Origin: CAZJYC01 sp964550165
GTDB lineage: Bacteria; Acidobacteriota; Aminicenantia; Aminicenantales; Aminicenantaceae
Direction of reading: 5' to 3'
DNA: 41,379 nt
Assembly (NCBI GenBank): GCA_964550165.1
Contig: CAZJYC010000018.1
Location: 1-41,379 of the forward strand
Shown here: piece by piece, positions 1 through 6,187 of the stretch
Numbering within the stretch: the first letter of the stretch is position 1
Layout: the number at the start of each line of letters is the position of its first letter
Made by a program: the position numbers and the translations under genes
The notes under the pieces: generated by a model
The model's database searches: none
What the model saw: only the letters and a program-made list of their open reading frames with translations
What the model was told of the DNA's origin: nothing

Positions 1-242
1 GTCCCAGAACCGTGATAGCCAACCAGAGGCCTTTCTTCTCCGAAATGGGGGGAACAGGAGGAAACCTCAGGCAGGAAGCCTGCCCGGCAGTACCCTCTTT
101 CTCCTCTCAGGCGGTTCACGCCGCAGTTTCTTGGGCAGAGGCTGCACGCCCCGAGTATTTTGATCGCTTCCTCGATTTTTCCTTGGAGGAGACCCTTTTG
201 GTGAGTCTTGATGTATGCAGGTTCGAATGTCTTTGACGGCAT
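1..242 (-). CDS. radical SAM protein, PflA-like activase family (5' part only)
   Basis: The minus strand reads from an ATG at 242-240 and leaves the window at base 1, so only about 80 N-terminal residues are present. They contain LGACSLCPRNCGVNR, GERGYCRAG and, further on, PHFGEERPLVGYHGSG. This is the cysteine-rich N-terminal segment typical of the putative pyruvate-formate-lyase activating enzyme group of radical SAM proteins, where the CxxxCxxC cluster motif follows shortly afterwards; that motif would lie outside the window. The substrate of this group is generally unknown. The ATG is only 12 nt from a good -10 box and has no visible Shine-Dalgarno, so the mRNA may be almost leaderless. 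Family assignment is confident, function is not. Confidence 0.85.
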   Translation of the reverse strand, partial: MPSKTFEPAYIKTHQKGLLQGKIEEAIKILGACSLCPRNCGVNRLRGERGYCRAGFLPEVSSCSPHFGEERPLVGYHGSG

Positions 243-254
243 AATTTAGACAAA

Positions 255-283
255 ATTATACCAGCATCCCCTCCGCGGGGCAA
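255..283 (-). promoter_or_regulatory. sigma-70 type promoter of the radical SAM gene
   Basis: On the minus strand TTGCCC (283-278), 17 bp, then TATAAT (260-255) preceded by TGG, an extended -10. Transcription would start about 5 nt before the ATG at 242. Confidence 0.5.
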
Positions 284-327
284 AGGCTGTGTGTTTTTGA
301 GCCCTCTGGCCTGAGCTTATTCGAGAT

Positions 328-356
328 TTGGCTTTTGTATTTTGGATTTATATAAT
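328..356 (+). promoter_or_regulatory. probable promoter of pgeF
   Basis: TTGGCT (328-333), 17-bp spacer, TATAAT (351-356), about 55 bp before the pgeF ATG and divergent from the promoter at 255-283. Confidence 0.4.
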
Positions 357-411
357 AAGGAACTCTGGATTAAGCCTGGATTAATTTTTCATCTGAGTAT
401 AGAAAGCTGAG

Positions 412-1116
412 ATGGAGAAGCGGAGTCAAAAAAACGTCTTCACAGTGCCTCGCTTCGAGGAGATATCCTTCCTTGTCCATGGATTCGGAACAGGCTGTTG
501 GAAAAGCAGTGATATCAAGAAAAAAGAGGAATGGAAGGGCATGAAACTTCTGTTCATGGATCAAATTCATTCTAATGTTGTGCATATTCTCGACAGAGCC
601 CTTCAAGAAAGACTGAGGGGGGATGCCATGGTGACCAACCTCCCCTTTCTCCTTCTCGTCATCAAAACGGCCGATTGCCTCCCTGTTCTTATCGTCGACG
701 AATCCCAGAGGGTCATCGCCGCCATCCATTGCGGCTGGCGGGGAACCTGCAAGAGAGTTGTCCAGAGGGCCATTGAAAAGCTGAAAGACCATTATGAGTG
801 CCACCCCTCTTCGCTCCTTGTGGCCCTGGGTCCGTGCATCGGCTCTGCCTGCTACGAAGTGGGGGAGGAGGTGCATCGGTGTTTTTTCCAAGGCGGCCAT
901 CCGACAGAATTTTTCGTGAATCATCCCGGCCGCAGAGGGAAGTATTTTTTTGACCTCAGAGGAGCCAATATCTCACAGATGATCTCACTTGGAGTTAAGA
1001 AGGAAAATATTTTTTCAATGGACTTTTGCACCCATTGTTTTAGTGATTTCCTCTCTTATCGTCGCGATAAAAATAAAACAGGACGAATGCTGAGTTTTAT
1101 TGGAATGTTATTTTAA
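412..1116 (+). CDS. pgeF: laccase-domain protein PgeF (YfiH/DUF152), peptidoglycan editing factor family
   Basis: A protein of 234 residues, close to the usual length of the YfiH/PgeF family. Visible signatures are QIHSNVV (His53), TADCLPVL (Cys89), HCGWRG (His106), GPCIG (140-144) and FLSYRRD near the C terminus; the His/Cys/His set forms the metal site of the family. Known members are cytoplasmic; in E. coli the protein removes muropeptides with L-Ser in place of L-Ala, and other members show purine-nucleoside phosphorylase or oxidase activity. The gene stands alone between a divergent radical SAM gene and purC. The ATG at 412 is taken because the family motifs begin soon after it; the Shine-Dalgarno is weak. 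Confidence 0.88.
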   Translation: MEKRSQKNVFTVPRFEEISFLVHGFGTGCWKSSDIKKKEEWKGMKLLFMDQIHSNVVHILDRALQERLRGDAMVTNLPFLLLVIKTADCLPVLIVDESQRVIAAIHCGWRGTCKRVVQRAIEKLKDHYECHPSSLLVALGPCIGSACYEVGEEVHRCFFQGGHPTEFFVNHPGRRGKYFFDLRGANISQMISLGVKKENIFSMDFCTHCFSDFLSYRRDKNKTGRMLSFIGMLF

Positions 1117-1146
1117 AAAATTTTATAATATTTTTACTAAAAAAAT

Positions 1147-1240
1147 CCGGCTGGGTGCTTCGAAAACACGCAAGAAAAAGGGGACTGTCCCTTTTTCTGC
1201 CGCTCGGCCTTCAAACGGTTTTCTCAAGCACCCAGCCGGA
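1147..1240. repeat. 94-bp nested inverted repeat related to family R2
   Basis: Perfect 15-bp arms (1147-1161 and 1226-1240) enclose a second short pairing (GAAAAC 1163-1168 with GTTTTC 1218-1223) and an inner hairpin (GAAAAAGGG / CCCTTTTTC, about 1174-1199). It carries two modules also found in the R2 copy at 29823-30111: TTCGAAAACACGC at 1160-1172, and a 25-nt module at 1202-1226 that recurs with one change at 30004-30028. It separates pgeF from purC and could also act as a strong RNA hairpin behind pgeF. Confidence 0.85.
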
Positions 1241-1255
1241 CCGATAACCTTTTAG

Positions 1256-1284
1256 TTGCTTTTTGATTTTATTTTTTTTATGCT
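1256..1284 (+). promoter_or_regulatory. possible promoter of purC
   Basis: TTGCTT (1256-1261), 17 bp, TATGCT (1279-1284), ending 10 bp before the ATG of purC. Both boxes are only moderate matches. Confidence 0.28.
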
Positions 1285-1294
1285 TGAGTGACCC

Positions 1295-2185
1295 ATGTCA
1301 AAATCAGTTTCGGAAATCTCCATTCCAGAGCTTTCTCTTTACAAAAAAGGGAAAGTTCGCGATGTTTTTGAGATCGAGGATAAGCTTCTCATAGTGGCTT
1401 CAGACCGGATCTCAGCCTTCGATTATGTCCTTCCCTCTCTCATTCCGGATAAAGGGAAGATTCTGACCCAGCTTTCCAAATTCTGGTTTGACTATACGGC
1501 GCTTGTCTGCCCCAACCATTTGGTGTCCACAGAGGTCGATGATTTCCCGTCCATGCTCCACAAATACAGGGAAGTGCTCGAGAAAAGGTCGATGCTGGTC
1601 AAGAGGACGAAGCTCGTCCCTGTGGAATGCGTTGTCCGGGGGTATCTTGCCGGTTCAGGATGGAAAGACTATGCAACCACAGGAAAGATAAGCGGGATCA
1701 AACTCCCTGCAGGCTTGAAGGAAGCCGATCGCCTGAAACAGATCATTTTCACTCCATCCACAAAAGCCGAGGAAGGGCACGATCTCAATATCACATTTAA
1801 AGAGATGCAGAAGACAGTCGGCAGTGAGCTTGGCCAGAAAATAAAAAAAATAAGCATAGAGCTTTACCAGAAAGCCTCTCTTCATGCCCTGTCCAAAGGC
1901 ATCATCATCCCTGATACAAAATTCGAGTTTGGTCTTCTCAACGGCGAGCTCATCTTGGTCGACGAGATTTTCACCCCGGATTCATCTCGATTCTGGCCGC
2001 TGGCCAGCTATTCACCGGGGAAATCTCAACCCAGCCTGGATAAGCAATTTGTCAGAGATTATCTGGAGAGCACAGGCTGGGATAAAAAATTTCCTCCTCC
2101 GCCTTTGCCCCGAGAAATTATCGAGCAGACATCGAAGAGATACCATGAGATTTATCGCCTCTTAACCGGAAAGAGCGAAATATGA
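1295..2185 (+). CDS. purC: phosphoribosylaminoimidazole-succinocarboxamide synthase (SAICAR synthetase)
   Basis: Catalyses ATP-dependent joining of CAIR and aspartate to give SAICAR in purine biosynthesis, in the cytoplasm. The 296 residues correspond to the longer (yeast-like) form of the family. The ATP-site strand and loop YKKGKVRDVF lies at 16-25, followed by ASDRISAFDYVLP (36-48). Later come VECVVRGYLAGSGWKDY and the metal/substrate motif VDEIFTPDSSRFW. No other pur gene is in the window; the next gene starts inside its stop region (4-bp ATGA overlap), so it probably heads a purC-PHP-cvpA-HTH operon. The Shine-Dalgarno before the ATG is weak. Confidence 0.96.
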   Translation: MSKSVSEISIPELSLYKKGKVRDVFEIEDKLLIVASDRISAFDYVLPSLIPDKGKILTQLSKFWFDYTALVCPNHLVSTEVDDFPSMLHKYREVLEKRSMLVKRTKLVPVECVVRGYLAGSGWKDYATTGKISGIKLPAGLKEADRLKQIIFTPSTKAEEGHDLNITFKEMQKTVGSELGQKIKKISIELYQKASLHALSKGIIIPDTKFEFGLLNGELILVDEIFTPDSSRFWPLASYSPGKSQPSLDKQFVRDYLESTGWDKKFPPPPLPREIIEQTSKRYHEIYRLLTGKSEI

Positions 2186-3066
2186 GCGACGGATGGGTCG
2201 ATCTTCACATTCATTCCGACAGAAGTAGCGACGGGAGTTTTTCTCCTTTTCATCTCATCCATCTGGCCAGGGAAAAGAGGCTGAGGGCCATCTCTATCAC
2301 TGATCATGATACCGTGGCCGCCTATCCAGAAGCGTTGCAGGTTGGCGAGGAAGAAGGCGTCGAGGTTATCCCTGGCCTGGAGCTGACAACTCTCTACGAG
2401 AACCGGGAATTTCATCTGCTTCTTCCCTTTGTGGACTGGACGGCAAAGATTGTCACTAGCCTGATCGATCGAGTCGGGAAGGCACGAACTCAAGAAGCAA
2501 AAGGGCGCATAAAAAAACTTCAAGAAATCGGCTTTGACATCAGCTGGAAAGAGGTTATGAAAAAGTCGAAATCCGGCCCTCCCTTGGGTGTGGCTATCGC
2601 CCAGATTCTCCTCAGCAAGCTCAAAAAGAAAAATAAGCCTTTGCTTGAGAAATATTTCCGCCAAGATAACCCGTGGCCAGCTCCTTATATTTTTTACGAG
2701 GATTATTTTATGGAAGGCAAGCCCGCCTGGATTCCAAAACATAATCCGAGCTTGTTGGATGTTCTCAAAATTGCTCACGAGACAGGCGGAGTTCCTGTCC
2801 TCGCCCATCCAGGAGCATATTTCCAGCGAGCGTCCAAGGAAGACATTCTCATCATGAAGGAACATGGGCTCGAGGGCGTGGAAGTTTACTCGTCTTACCA
2901 TGAATCTTCTCAAACAGAATTTTATAAAAAAATTGCCGCAGAGCTGGATCTCGTTCCTACAGCCGGCTCTGATTTTCATGGCCGAATAAAGCCTCACATT
3001 CCCTTTGGTTCGCTTAAGAATGGTGAATACTGGATGGTCCAGGAATTGAGGAAAAGGAAAAAATAA
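2182..3066 (+). CDS. PHP-domain phosphoesterase (TrpH / RNase AM-like)
   Basis: A 294-residue PHP (polymerase and histidinol phosphatase) protein. Metal-binding motifs are DLHIHS (7-12), ITDHDT (39-44), PGLELTT, the later VLAHPGAY and the C-terminal GSDFHG, all in the order of the family. Characterised relatives hydrolyse 3',5'-nucleotide bisphosphates or trim RNA 5' ends; which substrate applies here cannot be told. It overlaps the purC stop by 4 bp and cvpA starts 6 bp after it, so the genes are probably co-transcribed and translationally coupled. No signal peptide is seen, so it should be cytoplasmic. Confidence 0.88.
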   Translation: MSDGWVDLHIHSDRSSDGSFSPFHLIHLAREKRLRAISITDHDTVAAYPEALQVGEEEGVEVIPGLELTTLYENREFHLLLPFVDWTAKIVTSLIDRVGKARTQEAKGRIKKLQEIGFDISWKEVMKKSKSGPPLGVAIAQILLSKLKKKNKPLLEKYFRQDNPWPAPYIFYEDYFMEGKPAWIPKHNPSLLDVLKIAHETGGVPVLAHPGAYFQRASKEDILIMKEHGLEGVEVYSSYHESSQTEFYKKIAAELDLVPTAGSDFHGRIKPHIPFGSLKNGEYWMVQELRKRKK

Positions 3067-3072
3067 AAATTT

Positions 3073-3603
3073 ATGAACTGGCTTGATGTTATTTTGATCA
3101 TTATTTTGGTTATCACCACCACTCTGGGCATCATCAAAGGATTGGTGAAGCAGCTTTTTGGACTTCTATCTGTTTTCATCGGGTTGATCCTGGCCCTCAG
3201 TTTGTATTCTCAGATGGCCTGGCTTTATCTTCGTCTTGTCTCGAGCCAGGTTTTGGCTCAATTCCTGGGTTTTTTAACCATATTTCTCACAGTGCTTGGC
3301 TTGGGCTGGCTTGCTTCTTACCTGCTTTCCAAATTGGTGAAAGGTCCCTTGAAAGTTCTGAACAATCTTCTGGGAGGGGGCCTTGGCCTTCTCAAAGGGA
3401 TTCTCATCTGCGGAGTTGTTGTCTTTGCTCTTTTGGTTTTCCCGATCAACAAGAAGGTGTTGAAGGAATCGCGGCTTTCTCCTCCCTGCCTGGGAATGAC
3501 CAGAGCCGTCATCAAGCTTATCCCCCGGGAGCTTAAGGAAAAATTTAAAGAAACCTACGAAGAAATCACAAAGAAGGTGGGAAAAAATGGAGAAAAAATT
3601 TGA
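3073..3603 (+). CDS. CvpA family inner-membrane protein
   Basis: A 176-residue protein with the CvpA layout: an N-terminal membrane segment beginning NWLDVILIIILV, the G-rich turn GIIKGLVKQLFGLLS, then three further hydrophobic segments up to about residue 125. A charged cytoplasmic tail follows. Family members are needed for colicin V production or for envelope stress resistance; the molecular activity is not settled. It lies in the purC-PHP-cvpA-HTH run, and its last 17 bp overlap the next gene. purF, its common neighbour in proteobacteria, is absent, but the link with a pur gene is kept. Confidence 0.85.
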   Translation: MNWLDVILIIILVITTTLGIIKGLVKQLFGLLSVFIGLILALSLYSQMAWLYLRLVSSQVLAQFLGFLTIFLTVLGLGWLASYLLSKLVKGPLKVLNNLLGGGLGLLKGILICGVVVFALLVFPINKKVLKESRLSPPCLGMTRAVIKLIPRELKEKFKETYEEITKKVGKNGEKI

Positions 3604-3823
3604 AGACCTGACAATTCATAAGAAATTGGAGATAGTCATCGAAGAGATGGTGGAAAAAGAATTGCGTTTGAAAGATGTGCTGAAGGAGTTCGAGAAAATC
3701 TACATCGAGACCGCCGCCAAGAAATACAAAGGGAAAATGATCCAAATGGCCAAAGCCCTGGGGATTCACCGCAACACACTCCGAAATCGCACCAGGTCCC
3801 TTAAAATTATCAAAAAAATTTAG
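3587..3823 (+). CDS. small Fis-type helix-turn-helix protein
   Basis: A 78-residue protein. The first half is predicted helical and charged. The second half contains AAKKYKGKMIQMAKALGIHRNTLRNR (about 44-69; longest motif run MAKALGIHRNTLRNR), which matches the Fis/NtrC C-terminal DNA-binding helix-turn-helix. There is no AAA+ or receiver domain, so it is a stand-alone DNA-binding protein, perhaps nucleoid-associated. It overlaps cvpA by 17 bp. Its TAG stop (3821-3823) lies inside the CIRCE operator of groESL. The target is unknown. Confidence 0.8.
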   Translation: MEKKFEDLTIHKKLEIVIEEMVEKELRLKDVLKEFEKIYIETAAKKYKGKMIQMAKALGIHRNTLRNRTRSLKIIKKI

Positions 3824-3846
3824 CACTCTCATTCGAAGAGTGCTAA
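3820..3846 (+). promoter_or_regulatory. CIRCE operator (HrcA binding site)
   Basis: TTAGCACTC-N9-GAGTGCTAA, a perfect CIRCE inverted repeat, 15 bp upstream of the groES -35 box. CIRCE is bound by HrcA, which represses groESL until heat or misfolding stress. The hairpin is followed by TTTTT, so it may also end transcripts from the upstream operon. Confidence 0.97.
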
Positions 3847-3861
3847 ATTTTTGACCATTTC

Positions 3862-3890
3862 TTGACAAAAGCAGGAATTTTAAATAAAAT
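3862..3890 (+). promoter_or_regulatory. groESL sigma-70 promoter
   Basis: TTGACA (3862-3867), exactly 17 bp, TAAAAT (3885-3890). The predicted start is near 3897, about 43 nt before the groES ATG. CIRCE lies just upstream of the -35. Confidence 0.8.
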
Positions 3891-3939
3891 TAGCAATCTT
3901 TTGGCAAATCTGCTAGATAATTCCAAAAAGGAGGTAGAG

Positions 3940-4227
3940 ATGAAGGTTATGCCTTTATACGACAGAGTTCTTCTAAAACGATTAGAAGAGAAGGAAGTCA
4001 AGAAGGGCGGAATAATCATCCCTGATACAGCGAAGGAAAAGCCCCAGGAGGCAGAAGTCATCGAGGTGGGAAAGGGCCGATTTACGGAGGACGGGAAGAT
4101 TATTCCTCTCGAGGTCAAGAGGGGCGATAAGGTTCTTATCGGAAAGTTTAGCGGAACAGAGGTGATGATCGGTGAGGTCGAGCACGTTATCGTCCGGGAA
4201 GAAGAAATCTTGGCTAAAATCACATAA
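3940..4227 (+). CDS. groES: co-chaperonin GroES
   Basis: A 95-residue heptameric lid protein of the GroEL chaperonin. It shows the family start MPLYDRVLLKRLE, GGIIIPDTAKEKPQEAEV, the region around KRGDKVLIGKFSGTEV and the end EEEILAKI. The ATG at 3940 is chosen because AAGGAGG lies 6 bases upstream (3928-3934) and the longer reading from 3862 adds unrelated residues. groEL follows after 21 bp. Regulated by the CIRCE/HrcA site and promoter upstream. Confidence 0.97.
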   Translation: MKVMPLYDRVLLKRLEEKEVKKGGIIIPDTAKEKPQEAEVIEVGKGRFTEDGKIIPLEVKRGDKVLIGKFSGTEVMIGEVEHVIVREEEILAKIT

Positions 4228-4248
4228 TCAGGATGAAAGGAGGAAAAC

Positions 4249-5865
4249 ATGGCTAAACAAATAACACTGGGTGAAGATGCCAGGCAGTCTTTGTTAAGGG
4301 GTGTCAACATTTTATCCAACCTGGTCAAAGAGACTCTGGGCCCAAGGGGAAAGAATGTCGTTCTGGACAAAAAGTTTGGTTCTCCTACCAGCACCAAGGA
4401 TGGCGTCACTGTAGCCAAGGAGGTTGAGCTCAAAGATCCCTTGGAGAACATGGGGGCCCAACTGGTCAAAGAAGTCGCTTCCAAGACCTCCGATGTAGCC
4501 GGAGACGGAACGACCACAGCCACAATCCTGGCTCAGGCCATCTATGCCGAAGGGTTAAAGTATGTCACTGCCGGCGCCAACCCCAATTTAATCAAAAAGG
4601 GAATCGACAGGGCTGTCGAAGATGTGGTTAAAGAACTCAGGAAAACAAGCCGCGACGTGAGTGGCGAGATGATTGCCCAAGTAGGGGCCATCTCTGCCAA
4701 TAACGATGAGTCGGTGGGAAAGATTATCGCTGAAGCCATGGACAAAGTCGGCAAGGATGGTGTCATCACCGTCGAAGAAGCTAAAGGCTTAGAGACAACC
4801 ATGGAAGTGGTCGAAGGAATGCAGTTCGACCGGGGCTATCTCTCCCCTTACTTCATCACCGACCCTGACCGTATGGAATGCGTCCTGGAAAATCCCTACA
4901 TCCTTCTCCATGAGAAGAAGATCAGCAACCTGAGGGAGTTCCTTCCTCTTCTCGAAAATGTGGCCAAAACAGGCAATCCCTTGGTGGTCATCGCTGAGGA
5001 AGTTGAAGGTGAGGCTTTGGCCACACTGGTTGTCAATAAGCTCAAAGGGACTTTTCCCTGTGCGGCGGTCAAGGCCCCTGGATTCGGTGACAGGCGGAAA
5101 GCCATGCTTGAAGACATTGGCACCCTCGCCGGAGGCAAGGTCATCACCGAGGACATCGGCGTGAAGCTCGAGAATGTCGGTCTTGATTGGCTGGGACAGG
5201 CCAAGAAAGTGGTTATCGACAAAGACAACACCACCATCGTTGAAGGGGCAGGGAAAGAGACCGATGTCCAGGCCAGGATCAAACAGATCAGGTCTCAGAT
5301 TGAAGAGACAACATCTGACTATGATCGCGAAAAGCTCCAGGAAAGGCTGGCCAAGATGGTCGGCGGCGTGGCTTTGATCAAAGTCGGTGCAGCCACAGAA
5401 ACCGAGCTCAAGGATAAAAAGGCAAGGGTCGAGGATGCCATGCACGCCACCAAGGCTGCCGTGGAGGAAGGGATTGTTCCTGGAGGAGGAGTAGCCCTTC
5501 TCCGATGCCAAAAGATTTTCGATAAAATGAAGTTAGAGGGTGACATGTTGATTGGCATTAACATCATCAAGAGGGCTTTGGAAGAACCTCTCCGTCAGAT
5601 CGCCAACAACGCCGGACATGAGGGCTCAGTAGTCGTCGAGAAGGTCAAAGAGATGGAACAGGATATGGGATTCAACGCCCTCACAGAGAAATTTGAGAAT
5701 ATGGTCAAATCCGGTATTCTTGACCCGACCAAGGTCGTCCGCATCGCCCTCCAGAATGCAGCGAGCATCGCCGGGTTGCTGTTGACAACAGAGGGCTTGG
5801 TCTCGGAGATCCCTGAAGAGGAGAAGGGTCCGAAGTATCCGCCTCCGCCAGGCGATATGTACTAA
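4249..5865 (+). CDS. groEL: chaperonin GroEL
   Basis: A 538-residue ATP-dependent folding chaperonin. It shows the equatorial ATP site (TLGPRGKNVVLDKKFG, then DVAGDGTTTATILAQ), the apical domain (GYLSPYFITDPDRM) and the returning equatorial part GIVPGGGVALLR. The C terminus is unusual: it ends GPKYPPPPGDMY rather than the flexible Gly-Gly-Met repeat of most bacterial GroELs. AGGAGG lies before the ATG. It is the second gene of the groES-groEL operon and is closed by a strong terminator. Confidence 0.98.
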   Translation: MAKQITLGEDARQSLLRGVNILSNLVKETLGPRGKNVVLDKKFGSPTSTKDGVTVAKEVELKDPLENMGAQLVKEVASKTSDVAGDGTTTATILAQAIYAEGLKYVTAGANPNLIKKGIDRAVEDVVKELRKTSRDVSGEMIAQVGAISANNDESVGKIIAEAMDKVGKDGVITVEEAKGLETTMEVVEGMQFDRGYLSPYFITDPDRMECVLENPYILLHEKKISNLREFLPLLENVAKTGNPLVVIAEEVEGEALATLVVNKLKGTFPCAAVKAPGFGDRRKAMLEDIGTLAGGKVITEDIGVKLENVGLDWLGQAKKVVIDKDNTTIVEGAGKETDVQARIKQIRSQIEETTSDYDREKLQERLAKMVGGVALIKVGAATETELKDKKARVEDAMHATKAAVEEGIVPGGGVALLRCQKIFDKMKLEGDMLIGINIIKRALEEPLRQIANNAGHEGSVVVEKVKEMEQDMGFNALTEKFENMVKSGILDPTKVVRIALQNAASIAGLLLTTEGLVSEIPEEEKGPKYPPPPGDMY

Positions 5866-5883
5866 AGATTCCTCTCGCACCCG

Positions 5884-5917
5884 AAAGGCCCTGGGCTTTT
5901 GCCCGGGGCCTTTTTTT
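5884..5917 (+). terminator. intrinsic terminator of groESL
   Basis: 13-bp stem (5884-5896 with 5901-5913, one G-U pair), TTTT loop, and a T-run at 5911-5917, 18 bp after the groEL stop. Confidence 0.92.
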
Positions 5918-5926
5918 ATTTCCTAA

Positions 5927-6120
5927 GCAAAAGCTTAGGGGGACAGCCTCGCTTCCCTTCGGATTTTTAACGCCATTCTCCGTTCGCTCTTCTCGGCGGC
6001 TGCGTAACTCGCTTCGCTCAGACATACTCGCCGCCCGACTTCGTCGGGTGCCCTCGAAGAGCGAACTCCGAAGGCTAAATCCTCAATGGTCGCTACGGCT
6101 GTTCCCCTAAACTTATTTGC
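5927..6120. repeat. palindromic element R2-a
   Basis: About 194 bp, with imperfect terminal inverted repeats: left 5927-5948 and right 6097-6120, both built as GCAAA..TTAGGGG.ACAGCC when read inwards. Inside are arms shared with the copies at 23755, 29823 and 32955, including ATTTTTAACGCCATTCTCCG and CTTCTCGGCGGCTGCG. The left end also forms the hairpin CCTAAGC-AAAA-GCTTAGG (5922-5939). It fills the gap between the groESL terminator and the LptFG gene. Short open frames across it are by-products. Confidence 0.85.
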
Positions 6121-6187
6121 GTCACCGAAATAGAAATGTTGTCGAACCTTTCTTTTTTTTGACGGTTTTATATGGTATAAAAAAGAT

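Noticed and set aside
12..236. 74-codon plus-strand open frame
   Set aside because: It is the complement of a clear radical SAM N terminus with conserved cysteines.
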